Assembly (NCBI RefSeq): GCF_001548055.1
Contig: NZ_AP014724.1
Location: 2,046,001-2,110,000, forward strand
From: Sulfurospirillum cavolei
Lineage (GTDB): Bacteria > Campylobacterota > Campylobacteria > Campylobacterales > Sulfurospirillaceae
Length of the DNA: 64,000 bases
Direction: 5' to 3'
This document shows, one piece after another, positions 9,879 through 19,651 of the stretch. Under the pieces are notes generated by a model. That model was not told where the DNA came from, ran no database searches, and saw nothing but the letters and a program-made list of their open reading frames with translations. The position numbers were made by a program, and so were the translations under genes. The number at the start of each line of letters is the position of its first letter. Position 1 is the stretch's first letter.

Positions 9879-10867
9879 TTAAATTGCTCCAATAATCTCA
9901 AATCGCCCTCAAACAATGACCGAAGATCGGGAATGTCATGTAAAAGCATCGCAAAACGTTCAACGCCCAACCCGAAAGCATAACCGCTGACGTCTTTGTA
10001 TCCTACGGCTTTAAAAACATTCGAATCGACGACGCCGCATCCCAAAACTTCAAGCCAACCGGTATGCGAACAAACGCGGCATCCTTTGCCGTGGCAGAAC
10101 GTACAGCTAATGTCGACTTCGGCACTGGGTTCCGTGAACGGGAAGAAACTCGGACGGAAACGTACTTTCACATCGCCGAACATATGCTTTAAAAAGTCTT
10201 CCAAAATGAATTTCAAATTGGCAAACGAAACTTTGCCCGCCTTATCGACGACGAGCCCTTCGACTTGATGAAACATCGGCGTATGCGTGATGTCAAAATC
10301 TCTACGGAAAACGCCGCCCGGGCAAATCATGCGAATTGGCGGTTGCTGAGAGAGCATCGTACGAATCTGAACCGGCGAGGTATGCGTTCGAAGCAACATC
10401 GAATCTTTAAAATAAAACGTGTCTTGCATATCGCGTGCGGGATGGTATTTGGGTAAATTAAGGGCTTCAAAATTGTGAAAATCGTCTTCGACCAGCGGAC
10501 CTTCTTCAATGGAAAAGTTCATACTTACAAAATATTCGATAATTTTATCCATCGTATCCATTACCGGATGCAAAGCACCCGCAAGGCTCTCTTGATTGAA
10601 GAGCGTTACGTCAACGCTGCTTTTTTTCATTTCGGATTCGATCATTAAGGCTTCAAGCTCTGTTTTTTTACGGCTCAAACACTCCAAAAAATGCTCTTTA
10701 TTACGGTTTAATGTTTGGGCAAACTCTTTTTTGGCATCGCCCTCAAGTGTTTTCAGCTCTTCAAATTGCGCGGCAAAATACCCTTTTTTACCAAAAAGCG
10801 ACACTCTTACTTTTTCCAGTTCGTTCAGCGATCCACAAGAATCGATCGCATTTTCCATCTCTTTCAA
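9875..10867 (-). CDS. pheS: Phenylalanine--tRNA ligase alpha subunit
   Basis: Catalytic alpha subunit, 330 residues. The N-terminal coiled coil is followed by class II motifs: [32 protein letters not shown] (motif 2) and [18 protein letters not shown] (motif 3). [17 protein letters not shown] is diagnostic of Phe[14 protein letters not shown] cysteine cluster after it could bind zinc. The start is either TTG at 10867, with AAAGG 7 nt upstream, or ATG at 10858 with a poorer site; TTG is preferred. It is the first gene of the pheST–aroA–ispH–rpsA operon and diverges from the HIT gene. Confidence 0.93.
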   Translation of the reverse strand: MKEMENAIDSCGSLNELEKVRVSLFGKKGYFAAQFEELKTLEGDAKKEFAQTLNRNKEHFLECLSRKKTELEALMIESEMKKSSVDVTLFNQESLAGALHPVMDTMDKIIEYFVSMNFSIEEGPLVEDDFHNFEALNLPKYHPARDMQDTFYFKDSMLLRTHTSPVQIRTMLSQQPPIRMICPGGVFRRDFDITHTPMFHQVEGLVVDKAGKVSFANLKFILEDFLKHMFGDVKVRFRPSFFPFTEPSAEVDISCTFCHGKGCRVCSHTGWLEVLGCGVVDSNVFKAVGYKDVSGYAFGLGVERFAMLLHDIPDLRSLFEGDLRLLEQFK

Positions 10868-10920
10868 AGGACACCTTTCATCAAAGTCTATAAGAAAGCT
10901 TATTTTAGTGAAACTTTAAT

Positions 10921-10936
10921 TATAAAAGGTTAAAAT
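10921..10936 (+). promoter_or_regulatory. Candidate -10 region for the HIT gene
   Basis: TATAAA (10921–10926) and TAAAAT (10931–10936) lie 24–39 bases before the ATG, with AAAAAAGGAG as ribosome-binding site. Campylobacterota sigma-70 promoters depend mainly on the -10 box, so either could serve. The 92-base gap must also hold the pheS promoter. Confidence 0.35.
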
Positions 10937-10959
10937 CCCCTAAAAAAGGAGCAAACACG

Positions 10960-11316
10960 ATGAGTATCTTCAGCAAAATCGTTAGCGGAGAAATCCCTTG
11001 CAATAAAGTCTTGGAAAACAACGACTTCCTCGCGTTTCACGACATCAATCCCAAAGCACCGATTCATATTTTGATTATTCCGAAAAAAGAATATACGTGT
11101 TTTCAAGAAGTCGACCCCGAAATCATGGGCGAAATGACGAAATTTATTCAAAGCGTCGCCAAACTTTTAGGGCTAGACGAAAGAGGATACCGTTTGATCA
11201 CCAACAACGGACAAGACGGAGGACAGGAAATTTTTCATCTGCATTTCCACCTTTTAGGCGGCGCAAAATTGCCGTGGAACCACTTAAGCGATAGCGAACC
11301 TCACAAATCGCTTTAA
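10960..11316 (+). CDS. HIT-family purine nucleotide phosphoramidase (HinT-like)
   Basis: The 118-residue histidine-triad protein of the HinT branch hydrolyses adenosine phosphoramidates and related AMP conjugates. The HIT motif is HLHFHLLGG near residues 95–103, preceded by the conserved NNGQDGGQEIFHLH; the N-terminal SIFSKIVSGEIPCNKVLE is typical. It is divergent from pheS, as in Campylobacter, and converges on argH with a shared terminator. Confidence 0.92.
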   Translation: MSIFSKIVSGEIPCNKVLENNDFLAFHDINPKAPIHILIIPKKEYTCFQEVDPEIMGEMTKFIQSVAKLLGLDERGYRLITNNGQDGGQEIFHLHFHLLGGAKLPWNHLSDSEPHKSL

Positions 11317-11337
11317 AAACCCTTCAAGCCATACGTG

Positions 11338-11367
11338 CTTAAAAGAGGAGATTCCCCCTCTTTTAAG
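11338..11367. terminator. Shared bidirectional terminator between HIT gene and argH
   Basis: CTTAAAAGAGG (11338–11348) and CCTCTTTTAAG (11357–11367) form an 11-bp perfect stem with an 8-nt loop. The stop codon of argH (11363–11365) lies inside the stem, so the two convergent genes share one compact structure. Confidence 0.7.
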
Positions 11368-12751
11368 CCTTGCGCGCATTAATCCATGCTTCAAAAATTT
11401 CAATTTGGCGTTGCGTCGACGCGACGGAAGTACCGCCTTGAGACGTTCGCGCATTCATCGAATGTTCGAGCGAAAGATACGCACAAACGTCCTCGCCGAT
11501 GCGTGCATCGACGCTTTGAAGCTCGCGTACGCTCAAAACGCTTAAATCTTTGCCTAAACTCTCGGCATGTGCCACCGCACGTCCCGTAATAAAATGCGCT
11601 TCGCGGAACGGAATATTGCATTTTTGTACCAAGTAGTCCGCCAAATCGGTCGCGCTCAAATGCCCGACCTCACACGCTTTTCGCATACGATCCGTATTAA
11701 TCGTCATCGTACGCAGGGCTTCTCTTAAGATATTGAGCGAAATCAATGCCGTCTCTACACTATCGAAAACGCCTTCTTTATCCTCTTGCATGTCTTTATT
11801 GTAGGCTAAAGGTAAGCCTTTTAGTACCGTTAAAAGTGCCATCAAATTACCGTTGACGCGACCCGTTTTACCGCGTAAGAGTTCCGGAACGTCGGGATTT
11901 TTCTTTTGCGGCATAATCGAACTTCCCGTAGAATAGGCATCGCTTAACGTGATAAATTTAAACTCGTAGCTCGACCACAAAATGAGTTCTTCGGCAAAAC
12001 GCGAAACGTGCATCATCAGCGTCGCAACGTTAAATAAAATTTCCAATGCAAAATCGCGATCGCTGACCGTATCAAGGCAATTCACGCTGACGCTGTCGAA
12101 ACCCAAAAGTTTGGCAACGTATTCGCGATCGATGGGGTGCGGCGTTCCCGCAAGTGCGGCGCAACCGAGCGGTAAGACGTTGTTGCGCGTATATGAGCTT
12201 TCCAAACGTTCAATATCGCGTTTGAACATCGATACATAAGCAAGTAAATGAAACGCAAGATTAATCGGCTGTGCGTGTTGCAAGTGCGTCATGCCCGGAA
12301 GCAACGTCGTCGTATGTTCTTTAGCGATTTGCATCAGCACGTCGATCACGCTCTCTAAAACGTGAACGATCACCAGTGTTTGTTTTTGAACGTATTGACG
12401 AAAATCGACCGCTACTTGGTCGTTTCGGCTACGTGCGGTATGCAACCGCTTTCCGGCTTCGCCGATCAGATCGATAAGGCGCGTTTCGACTGACATGTGA
12501 ATGTCTTCGTGCGCGATGTTAAATTCGAACTTACCCTCGTCGATTTCTTGTTTAATTTGCATTAAACCCTTTGCGATTTGATCGGCTTCTTCCCCGCTTA
12601 AAATACCCTGTTTGGCTAACATCGTCGCATGCGCGATCGAACCTCTAATATCTTCTTCGTACAATTTTTTATCGAACGGTAACGAAGCGTTAAATTCATC
12701 TAAAAGTTGCGTACCGCTTTGGGCAAATCTGCCCGACCAGAGTTTTGACAT
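11363..12751 (-). CDS. argH: Argininosuccinate lyase
   Basis: Splits argininosuccinate into arginine and fumarate, the last arginine-synthesis step. The protein opens with [13 protein letters not shown] and has the superfamily signature [12 protein letters not shown], plus the conserved [14 protein letters not shown] and [11 protein letters not shown] blocks; the predicted length is 462 residues. A TTG at 12778 is in frame, but the ATG at 12751 has AAGGAGA 8 nt upstream and gives the standard N-terminus. The gene is separated from pckA by a strong terminator that almost abuts its ribosome-binding site. Confidence 0.95.
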   Translation of the reverse strand: MSKLWSGRFAQSGTQLLDEFNASLPFDKKLYEEDIRGSIAHATMLAKQGILSGEEADQIAKGLMQIKQEIDEGKFEFNIAHEDIHMSVETRLIDLIGEAGKRLHTARSRNDQVAVDFRQYVQKQTLVIVHVLESVIDVLMQIAKEHTTTLLPGMTHLQHAQPINLAFHLLAYVSMFKRDIERLESSYTRNNVLPLGCAALAGTPHPIDREYVAKLLGFDSVSVNCLDTVSDRDFALEILFNVATLMMHVSRFAEELILWSSYEFKFITLSDAYSTGSSIMPQKKNPDVPELLRGKTGRVNGNLMALLTVLKGLPLAYNKDMQEDKEGVFDSVETALISLNILREALRTMTINTDRMRKACEVGHLSATDLADYLVQKCNIPFREAHFITGRAVAHAESLGKDLSVLSVRELQSVDARIGEDVCAYLSLEHSMNARTSQGGTSVASTQRQIEIFEAWINARKA

Positions 12752-12766
12752 AAAAACGTCTCCTTG

Positions 12767-12799
12767 AAAAAAACGCAAGGAGCTTGTGAAAGCTCCTTG
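12767..12799 (-). terminator. Intrinsic terminator after pckA, adjoining the argH ribosome-binding site
   Basis: On the minus strand CAAGGAGCTT, a TCAC loop and AAGCTCCTTG form a perfect 10-bp hairpin followed by CG and seven Ts. The T-run ends one base before CAAGGAGA, the argH ribosome-binding site, which repeats the 5' arm sequence. Termination of pckA mRNA is expected; a regulatory role for argH is possible. Confidence 0.85.
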
Positions 12800-12835
12800 A
12801 CATGTAGTTGTGTGATGCGACGTGACGAAGGTCTG

Positions 12836-14413
12836 TTAGAGTTTTGGACCCGCACTTGAAAAATCGGAATCGGCGGTAATATATTTTTTAAAATTTTCGA
12901 TGAACATTTGTGCCAATTCATCGCGCGTAGCGTCGTACAAGCTTTTATTTTCCCACGTGCTGCGAGGATTTAAAACTTCGGTCGGAACGCCTTCAAGCAC
13001 TTTTGGCACTTGAACGTTAAAGACGGGAATCGTTTCAAATTCGCACTCGTTGATGCTACCGTCTAAGATCGCGTTGATGCATGCGCGCGTCGCTTTGATG
13101 CTCATACGCTTACCTACGCCGTAGCTTCCGCCGCTCCAACCGGTATTGACCAAGTAAACGTCGACGTTGTATTTTGCAATTTTTTCACCTAAAAGTTTCG
13201 CATAAACCGTCGGATGTAGCGGTAAAAACGCCTCGCCGAAACATGCGCTAAACGTTGCTACCGGCTCGGTTATACCGCGTTCGGTTCCGGCAACTTTTGC
13301 CGTATATCCGCTCAGAAAATAGTACATCGCTTGTTCTTTGGTAAGTTTTGATACCGGAGGTAAAACGCCGAAGGCATCGGCACTTAAGAAAATAATTTTT
13401 TTAGGATGACCCGCTTTTAAAGAGGCTTCATGGTTTTCGATATGATAGATGGGGTAGGAAACACGCGTATTTTCGGTTTTGGAGGCATCGGCGTAATCGA
13501 CGACGCCCGCATCGTTGATAACGACGTTTTCCAAAAGAGCGTCTTGCTTGATCGCGCCGTAAATTTCAGGCTCGCTGTTCGGATCGAGATTGATGCATTT
13601 GGCATAGCATCCGCCTTCGAAATTGAAAACACCCTCATCGTCCCAGCCGTGTTCGTCGTCGCCGATAAGTTTGCGTTTCGGATCGGTCGAAAGCGTGGTC
13701 TTACCCGTACCCGAAAGTCCGAAGAAAAGTGCCGTATCGCCTTTTTCGCCGACGTTTGCCGAGCAGTGCATGGAGAGTTTTCCCTCAAGCGGCAACCAGT
13801 AATTCATCATCGAAAAAATACCTTTTTTAATCTCGCCGCCGTACCACGTTCCGCCGATAATCGCGATGTTTTTTTCAACGTTGAAAACAACGAATACATC
13901 CGAATGGAGTCCGTGTTTTTTATAATCCTCGTTGACGACTTTACATGCGTTGTAAAGCGTAAAATCGGGTTTAAACGTTGAGAGCTCTTCTTCGCTCGGG
14001 CGAATAAACATATTTTTAACAAAATGTGCCTGCCATGCGATCTCGGTAACCACGCGAATGCTTTTACGACTCGCCAAGCTACCGCCGCAATACGCGTCTT
14101 GAATATAGATGTCTTTACCGGAAAGTTGTTGTTTTACTTTGTCGAAGAGTTCGTTAAAAATCGCTTCGCTCACTTTATGGTTCATTTTGCCCCAAGAGAT
14201 ATACCGGTTGGAAGGCTCTTGGTCGACAAAGTATTTATCTTTAGGGCTACGTCCCGTAAAAATGCCCGTATCGACGCTAAACGTCCCGTTACATGTTAAG
14301 CGTCCTTCGTGGTTTCGCTTTTCATGCGCTAAGAGCTCTTCATACCCGAGGTTATAATAAATCTTACCGATATTATTTAACCCTAACTTCTCAACTTCGT
14401 TAATCTTTGACAT
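12836..14413 (-). CDS. pckA: Phosphoenolpyruvate carboxykinase (ATP)
   Basis: Converts oxaloacetate and ATP to PEP and CO2, the entry to gluconeogenesis. The predicted protein is 525 residues. It has [20 protein letters not shown], the kinase P-loop [11 protein letters not shown] (about 233–243), the metal-binding region [20 protein letters not shown] and [20 protein letters not shown]. The frame is open to a TTG at 14434, but ATG at 14413 matches the usual N-terminus. It stands between pycB/oadA and argH, an order I recall from C. jejuni; with pycB/oadA it controls exchange between C3 and C4 pools. Confidence 0.96.
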   Translation of the reverse strand: MSKINEVEKLGLNNIGKIYYNLGYEELLAHEKRNHEGRLTCNGTFSVDTGIFTGRSPKDKYFVDQEPSNRYISWGKMNHKVSEAIFNELFDKVKQQLSGKDIYIQDAYCGGSLASRKSIRVVTEIAWQAHFVKNMFIRPSEEELSTFKPDFTLYNACKVVNEDYKKHGLHSDVFVVFNVEKNIAIIGGTWYGGEIKKGIFSMMNYWLPLEGKLSMHCSANVGEKGDTALFFGLSGTGKTTLSTDPKRKLIGDDEHGWDDEGVFNFEGGCYAKCINLDPNSEPEIYGAIKQDALLENVVINDAGVVDYADASKTENTRVSYPIYHIENHEASLKAGHPKKIIFLSADAFGVLPPVSKLTKEQAMYYFLSGYTAKVAGTERGITEPVATFSACFGEAFLPLHPTVYAKLLGEKIAKYNVDVYLVNTGWSGGSYGVGKRMSIKATRACINAILDGSINECEFETIPVFNVQVPKVLEGVPTEVLNPRSTWENKSLYDATRDELAQMFIENFKKYITADSDFSSAGPKL

Positions 14414-14474
14414 CGTCTCTTTATCCTCAAACAATTGAATTAAACTAAAATGAATACGTTCGAACCGTACCGTT

Positions 14475-16274
14475 TTAAAGTACGACCAGCAGTTGACCGT
14501 TGACCACCGTATCGCCTTGTTTTACCTTAACCGCACTGACAACGCCCTCTTGCGGCGATGTAACCTCAATTTCCATTTTCATCGCTTCGATGACGATAAC
14601 GGCTTGACCTTTTACAACCGTGTCGCCCTCTTTAACCAACACTTTAAAGATTGAACCGGGAAGTCCCGCTTTAATAGACGTACCGTTTACGCTAGTATCG
14701 TTACATGTTGACGAACCTTCACCGCCTTCTTGAATGTCGATATCGTAAATTTCGCCGTTTACCAAAAGCGTACCGCTACTAAGATCGGATTTAACTTGGT
14801 ATTTTTGTCCGTTGACGGTTACGGTAAATTCGTTCGTAGCCGCAGGAACGACCTCTTCTTTTTTCGGAGATACTTTGCGGACGTTGACTTTGGCTTCGCC
14901 TTTAAGATACGCGATGCCTTTTTCTTTACATGCCGCCGCGATTAACACGTTTTCATCGGTAATTTCAAGATTTTCTTTTGTCAATATTTCTCTGACGTGC
15001 GCTAAGGATTTTGTTTCGTCGCAGTCGGCTATTTCCAACGCTTTGCGTGTCGTCGGAGGCAATTTGAGCTGTTCGCTTGCCAAGGAAACGACTTCTTGAT
15101 CGGGAGTTGCAGGCGTTTTTCCAAAATAGCCTAAAACCATTTTGCCGTAACCATCAGCAATCTTTTTCCACGGACCAAACATCACGTTATTGAAAGCTTG
15201 TTGAAAATAAAATTGGGAAACCGGCGTAACACTCGTACCGTAACCGCCTTTTTCAACCACTTCGCGCATTGCTTTAATCACTTCGGGAAATTTATGGAGA
15301 ATGTTGTTGTCACGGAGCATCTGCGTATTCGCAGTCAAAGCACCGCCCGGCATTGGAGAAAACGGAATCAGCGGAGAGACTTGCGTCGCTTCGGGAGGCA
15401 TAAAATAGTCTTTAAGGCACGCTTGTAAGACCTCTTCGTATTTCAAGATTTTTTCGAGTTCCAAGCCGCCAAGATCGTACTCTTTTCCTTTTAGTGCATG
15501 CAACATCGTTAAAATATCGGGTTGGCTCGTACCGCCGCTTACCGGAGATGCCGCAAGGTCGATACCGTCGACACCCGCTTCCAAGGCGGCCAAATAACAC
15601 GCAACGCTTACGCCTGCGGTTTCGTGTGTATGAAGCCTTAAATGCATTCCCTCAGGAACGAGTTTGCGCGCCATTTTGATCGTTTCGTACACTTTTTGCG
15701 GGCTTGAAGTACCGCTTGCGTCTTTAAAACAAATGCTATGGTAGGGGATTCCCGATTCTAAAATTTCACGTAGGGTTTTCTCGTAAAATGCTACGTCGTG
15801 TGCACCGACGCATCCGGGAGGCAAGTCCATCATCGTGACGACGATTTCGTGTTTTAAACCGTGGTGAACGATACGTTCGCCGCTGTATTTAAGGTTTTCG
15901 ACGTCGTTAAGCGCGTCAAAGTTACGAATCGTCGTCGTCCCGTGTTTTTTAAACATTTTCGCATGTAAATCCAAAAGTTCGCTGCTACCGGTATCAAGCA
16001 TAACGGTATTGACGCCGCGTGCCAAGGTTTGAAGGTTGGCATCGGGTCCTACGATTTCACGGAATTTATCCATCATTTGGAAGGCATCTTCGTTCAAATA
16101 AAAATAGAGGCTTTGAAAACGTGCTCCTCCGCCAAACTCAAAATGGCTGATACCTGCTTCACGCGCCGCCGCAACTGCCGGAAAAAAATCTTCCATCAGT
16201 ACGCGCCCGCCGAAAACCGATTGAAAACCATCTCTAAACGTCGTATCCATCACATCGATGTACTTTTTAGCCAT
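14475..16274 (-). CDS. Pyruvate carboxylase subunit B / oxaloacetate decarboxylase alpha subunit (biotin-bearing)
   Basis: 599 residues. The N-terminal carboxyltransferase TIM barrel (HMGL-like, [16 protein letters not shown]; metal-binding [11 protein letters not shown]) is followed by the conserved PYC/OADA domain and a C-terminal biotinyl domain with [16 protein letters not shown]566 carries biotin. The same architecture serves in two-subunit pyruvate carboxylase (PycB) and in the Na+-pumping decarboxylase (OadA). Position next to pckA matches C. jejuni pycB, while an OadG-like remnant upstream points to oadA ancestry. No PycA or OadB is in the window, so the direction of the reaction cannot be decided here. 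The ATG at 16274 has AAGGT upstream. Confidence 0.9.
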   Translation of the reverse strand: MAKKYIDVMDTTFRDGFQSVFGGRVLMEDFFPAVAAAREAGISHFEFGGGARFQSLYFYLNEDAFQMMDKFREIVGPDANLQTLARGVNTVMLDTGSSELLDLHAKMFKKHGTTTIRNFDALNDVENLKYSGERIVHHGLKHEIVVTMMDLPPGCVGAHDVAFYEKTLREILESGIPYHSICFKDASGTSSPQKVYETIKMARKLVPEGMHLRLHTHETAGVSVACYLAALEAGVDGIDLAASPVSGGTSQPDILTMLHALKGKEYDLGGLELEKILKYEEVLQACLKDYFMPPEATQVSPLIPFSPMPGGALTANTQMLRDNNILHKFPEVIKAMREVVEKGGYGTSVTPVSQFYFQQAFNNVMFGPWKKIADGYGKMVLGYFGKTPATPDQEVVSLASEQLKLPPTTRKALEIADCDETKSLAHVREILTKENLEITDENVLIAAACKEKGIAYLKGEAKVNVRKVSPKKEEVVPAATNEFTVTVNGQKYQVKSDLSSGTLLVNGEIYDIDIQEGGEGSSTCNDTSVNGTSIKAGLPGSIFKVLVKEGDTVVKGQAVIVIEAMKMEIEVTSPQEGVVSAVKVKQGDTVVNGQLLVVL

Positions 16275-16279
16275 TGACC

Positions 16280-16468
16280 TTACCCTTTTTTAGTGTGTTT
16301 CTTGTGTCTAAAACGAAGCGGCACCGCCGCAATCAACGATACGTTATCGTTTTGTGATCATCCTTGGCTAAGATTTCTGCCGGACTCTTTTCGAGGAAAA
16401 ACCCTCTTCATACGTTTGGCATGCCTATTCACTGACGAATGTACAAACACCAAAACTGTGAAAATCAT
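16280..16468 (-). pseudogene. UGA-interrupted small frame resembling OadG, upstream of pycB/oadA
   Basis: From ATG 16468 (AAGGAG 4 nt upstream) a 36-codon frame reads MIFTVLVFVHSSVNRHAKR, then MKRVFPRKESGRNLSQG, and ends at TGA (16358–16360). The same frame continues without a stop for 25 codons (SQNDNVSLIAAVPLRFRHKK and HTKKG) to TAA at 16280–16282, just before the pycB start. A hydrophobic stretch, basic residues, FP and a terminal D-x-V-x-x-IAA-x-x-x-R-x-R-x-K pattern recall the gamma subunit OadG of Na+-pumping decarboxylases, whose gene commonly precedes oadA. The membrane segment is too short, so a decayed or truncated oadG is the simplest reading; UGA read-through is possible. Chance remains possible. 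Confidence 0.3.
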
Positions 16469-16560
16469 GATGCTCCTTAGCATCAGACTTTACCTCGTAA
16501 CCTCGACCTTTTTGTTTAATTTTAACTAAAAAATATAGCGCAAATTTTTGTATTTTATCA
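16469..16560 (-). promoter_or_regulatory. Leader and candidate promoter of the pycB/oadA transcript
   Basis: GATGCT-AAGG-AGCATC (16469–16484) is a 6-bp hairpin that displays the ribosome-binding AAGG of the small frame in its loop and abuts the ATG. A candidate -10 box TAAAAT lies at 16519–16524 on the minus strand, which would give a leader of about 240 nt before pycB. The remainder up to 16615 is AT-rich with no gene. Promoter choice is by eye only. Confidence 0.3.
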
Positions 16561-16615
16561 TTTCTTTTATTAAATCAAACTCAGAAGCGAAGAAGAAAAA
16601 AGGGGGAAAAGAAGG

Positions 16616-16646
16616 GGAAACGTCGCTTTTTTCAAGAGACGTTTCC
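16616..16646 (-). terminator. Terminator of the D-lactate dehydrogenase gene
   Basis: GGAAACGTC and GACGTTTCC form a 9-bp stem with a 13-nt loop, 25 bases beyond the stop at 16671. On the minus strand it is followed by a C/T tract ending in six Ts. Confidence 0.65.
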
Positions 16647-16670
16647 ATAGCAAAAGCGTGTTGCGCCCAA

Positions 16671-19511
16671 TTAGGCGATACAACGTTCAATCAGGTAAAA
16701 GACCGATCGATAATCCAAGCCGCTGTGTTCGCTTAGACCGATTTCGCAAGGTTTGCCGGTCGAAAAAGCAAGCGTGGTATCGCTCGGAATCGCGGCTTTT
16801 AAATGGCGTAATGCCGAGCGGTTCAGTTCGGGATAGGTAAATCCGCGATCGCCCGCAAAACCGCAACATGTCACTTCGCTCGGGATCGTTACTTTTTTAC
16901 TGCACAAGTGCGCAATCTTTTCAAACTTCTCCGCCAATCCCATTTTACGTGTGCTACAAATCGTGTGAATGACGATAGGATCGTCAATTTGGCGAATCGT
17001 AAGGCGGCTTAACAGAAAATCGTGGATAAATTCGATCGGATCGTACACTTTAAGTCCGGTCGTAAAATATTCCATCATCGTTTTCGTACACGAACTCATA
17101 TCGCATAAAATCGGATACGTTCCGTTCAAACTCGCTTGCGTCAAAGCCGCTTCCAACTCGCTTGATTTTTGTTTGCCTTCGCTTTTATAGCCTTTACTCG
17201 AAAAAGGCATACCGCAACATAATCCGTCGATGGCTTCGGGGAAGAGCACTTCGTAACCCGCTTTTTCAAGAATACCGATGATGACCGCATCCAGCGATCG
17301 CTCGCCGCTTTTTTCTTTCGGATTTGCCATCGTACGGTTGATGCACGAAGAGAAGTACACCACTTTATCTTTAGCACCGCTTCGTTTTACGCTCGGTTTA
17401 AAAGAAGCCCCCGAAGGCAAGCTAGCACTCCAAAGCGGAAGCGTATTGCCGCTTAGCGTACGCAACCCTTGGCTCATGCCGCGCATCACGCTATCGGAAA
17501 TAACCGCATTCACGCCTTTAACGACGCTCAATGCAATCCTCCCCGTCTGTAAGACGCCCTCGTAATGATCGGCGATAAAACCGGCGACGCCGTGTCCGAG
17601 CGTGCCGATTTGATGCGCGCGAAGCTTTTTGGTCAAGGCACCCGTATCGATGCCTACGGGACAGGAGAGTGAACAAAGCGAACAGGTGGCACACGTTTCG
17701 ATACCGTCGTATTGGTATTGTTTTTGAAACGCTTCCAACGCTTCAGTCTCATGGTTGAGTGCCAACGTCTGCATGCGTCGATTGGCAACGATGCGCTGCC
17801 TTGGCGTCAACGTCAAGAAATTCGACGGACAAACCGGCTCGCAAAAGCCGCACTCGATGCATTTATCGATCAAAGGATCGGTAATCGGCATTGCCTTAAA
17901 ATTTTTAAGATGCGCTTTCGGATCGGCGTTGATAATAACGCCCGGATTGATCAAGCCTTTCGGATCGAAAATCGTTTTAATCTCTTTCATCAAAACATAC
18001 GCGTCTTCGCCCCATTCCAGCTCGACAAACGGAGCCATATTGCGTCCCGTTCCGTGTTCGGCTTTTAAACTACCTTGGTATTTGGTGGCGACTTGCTCGG
18101 CGACTTCTTGCATAAACGACTCGTAACGCGTGATCTCTTTTGGATCGTCAAAGGCTTGATTGAAAACAAAGTGCAAGTTACCGTCTAAGGCGTGACCGAA
18201 GATAATCGCTTCCGTGTAACCGTATTTCTCGAAAAGTGCTTGCAGCTCTAACGTACCGTCCGCCAACGAAGTGATCGGATACGCCACGTCTTCGATGATA
18301 CAGGTCGTTCCGCTTTCGCGCGCCGCGCCTACCGCGGTAAAAAGTCCTTTGCGAATCTTCCAGTATTTGGTATATTCCGCGACGTCTTTGGTAAAATGAA
18401 GCGGCATTTCGGGTGTGATCGACGCCAATTTTTCAAGAATCGCGGCAATGTTTTCATTTAAAACGGTATCATTCGAAGCGCGCGTCTCGACCAAAACCGC
18501 CGTTGCGGTGGGGCTGAGCGTCTTTAAAAAAGAAGGCATTCCCTCTTTGTCTTCCACGCTTCGAAGAGCGGCTCTATCCATGATTTCCGCGGCATCGACT
18601 TGTGCGTTTGCCGTACGCGTACGGCATTGGGTTCGCAGTATCGTAATTGCGTCGCAAGCGTCTTTAACGTTTTTAAAAATCATCAATGCGCTGGCTTTGT
18701 CTTTGTATTCGGGAACCGTTTTATAGGTAATTTCTTTAATAAAACCGAGCGTTCCCTCGCTTCCGATCATCAAGTGTGCCAAAATGTCGATCGGGTCTTC
18801 AAAGTCGATCAAAGCGTTGAGCCCGTAACCGCATGTGTTTTTGATTTTAAATTTACGCTCTATTTTGTCGTGAAGAGCTTGATTTTCACGCACACGTTTT
18901 GCCAGGGCCTCGATACGCGCGATCATCTCGCCGTGCGTTTGACGAAAAGCGTTTTGACTTGCCGCGTCGGCGGTATCGAGTTCGCTTCCGTCGTGGAAAA
19001 TAATTTTCATCGATTGAAGCGTTTTATAAGAGTTATCGGTCGTACCGCAACACATACCGCTGGCATTATTGGCGGCGATTCCGCCGATCATCGCCGAAGT
19101 GATACTCGCCGGATCGGGTCCTATTTTTTTGCCGTGAGGCAGTAAATAGGCATTCGCATCCGCGCCTACGACGGAAGGTTGAAGCGTAATCAAACTGACG
19201 TCATGATTGACGCTTATCTTTTTCCAATCGCGAGAGGTTACCAGTAAGATCGAATCGGTAATTGCCTGCCCAGAAAGGCTCGTTCCTGCGGCTCGAAAAA
19301 CGACCGGAAGCGAAAACGTGTCGCTGAGTTTTAAAATCCGACTGACTTCATCGGCATTATCGACCCAGACGACGATTTTCGGGATCAATCGATAAAACGA
19401 CGCGTCCGTTCCGTAAGCAATCGTATGCAAAGGATCGGTAAAGATACGGGACTTTGGGATAAAAGAGACGATTTCTTGATAAAAATCGTGATACTTTCCG
19501 CTTAATGTCAT
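16671..19511 (-). CDS. FAD- and Fe-S-dependent D-lactate dehydrogenase-type oxidoreductase (Dld-II class)
   Basis: A 946-residue fusion of a GlcD-like flavin half and a GlcF/LldE-like iron-sulfur half. The FAD-binding PCMH domain shows FRAAGTSLSGQ and MIGGIAANNASGMCCGTTDN (about 165–185). The FAD-oxidase C domain follows, then two [4Fe-4S] motifs CIECGFCEPVCP (about 550) and CATCSLCSLSCP (about 605), and two CCG motifs (GLCCGMPF about 760; TCCGFAGDRG about 885). Membrane-associated quinone-linked D-lactate dehydrogenases of this build are known in Campylobacter (Cj1585c type). The TRAP transporter next door has a lactate/2-oxoacid-type binding protein, which supports lactate or another 2-hydroxyacid as substrate. 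Glycolate or another 2-hydroxyacid cannot be excluded. The ATG is preceded by AAGGATG. Confidence 0.85.
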   Translation of the reverse strand: MTLSGKYHDFYQEIVSFIPKSRIFTDPLHTIAYGTDASFYRLIPKIVVWVDNADEVSRILKLSDTFSLPVVFRAAGTSLSGQAITDSILLVTSRDWKKISVNHDVSLITLQPSVVGADANAYLLPHGKKIGPDPASITSAMIGGIAANNASGMCCGTTDNSYKTLQSMKIIFHDGSELDTADAASQNAFRQTHGEMIARIEALAKRVRENQALHDKIERKFKIKNTCGYGLNALIDFEDPIDILAHLMIGSEGTLGFIKEITYKTVPEYKDKASALMIFKNVKDACDAITILRTQCRTRTANAQVDAAEIMDRAALRSVEDKEGMPSFLKTLSPTATAVLVETRASNDTVLNENIAAILEKLASITPEMPLHFTKDVAEYTKYWKIRKGLFTAVGAARESGTTCIIEDVAYPITSLADGTLELQALFEKYGYTEAIIFGHALDGNLHFVFNQAFDDPKEITRYESFMQEVAEQVATKYQGSLKAEHGTGRNMAPFVELEWGEDAYVLMKEIKTIFDPKGLINPGVIINADPKAHLKNFKAMPITDPLIDKCIECGFCEPVCPSNFLTLTPRQRIVANRRMQTLALNHETEALEAFQKQYQYDGIETCATCSLCSLSCPVGIDTGALTKKLRAHQIGTLGHGVAGFIADHYEGVLQTGRIALSVVKGVNAVISDSVMRGMSQGLRTLSGNTLPLWSASLPSGASFKPSVKRSGAKDKVVYFSSCINRTMANPKEKSGERSLDAVIIGILEKAGYEVLFPEAIDGLCCGMPFSSKGYKSEGKQKSSELEAALTQASLNGTYPILCDMSSCTKTMMEYFTTGLKVYDPIEFIHDFLLSRLTIRQIDDPIVIHTICSTRKMGLAEKFEKIAHLCSKKVTIPSEVTCCGFAGDRGFTYPELNRSALRHLKAAIPSDTTLAFSTGKPCEIGLSEHSGLDYRSVFYLIERCIA

Positions 19512-19610
19512 CGGCCATCCTTCATGGTTAGAATTTTAATCGAGTGTAACACGTCGGTATAAAATCGGTATGACATTTTGAGAGAATCGCGGTAAAAAAA
19601 ACGAAAGCGG

Positions 19611-19644
19611 AAAAAAGGTTACATGTAATTGACATGTAACCTTT
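19611..19644 (-). terminator. Terminator at the end of the TRAP operon
   Basis: AAAGGTTACATGT (19614–19626) and ACATGTAACCTTT (19632–19644) form a perfect 13-bp stem with a 5-nt loop. On the minus strand the stem runs into six Ts, a textbook intrinsic terminator 7 bases past dctM. It separates the transporter from the dehydrogenase gene. Confidence 0.9.
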
Positions 19645-19651
19645 AGAGTCC

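Noticed and set aside
13430-13981. 183-codon open frame on the plus strand opposite pckA
   Set aside because: Fully antisense to a well-conserved pckA; composition and lack of a ribosome-binding site mark it as a shadow frame.
16293-16529. 78-codon plus-strand frame in the pycB upstream gap
   Set aside because: No ribosome-binding site or family-like pattern; the minus-strand frame with AAGGAG is better supported.
18600-19145. 181-codon open frame on the plus strand opposite the lactate dehydrogenase gene
   Set aside because: Antisense to conserved FAD-domain coding sequence; no start signals.
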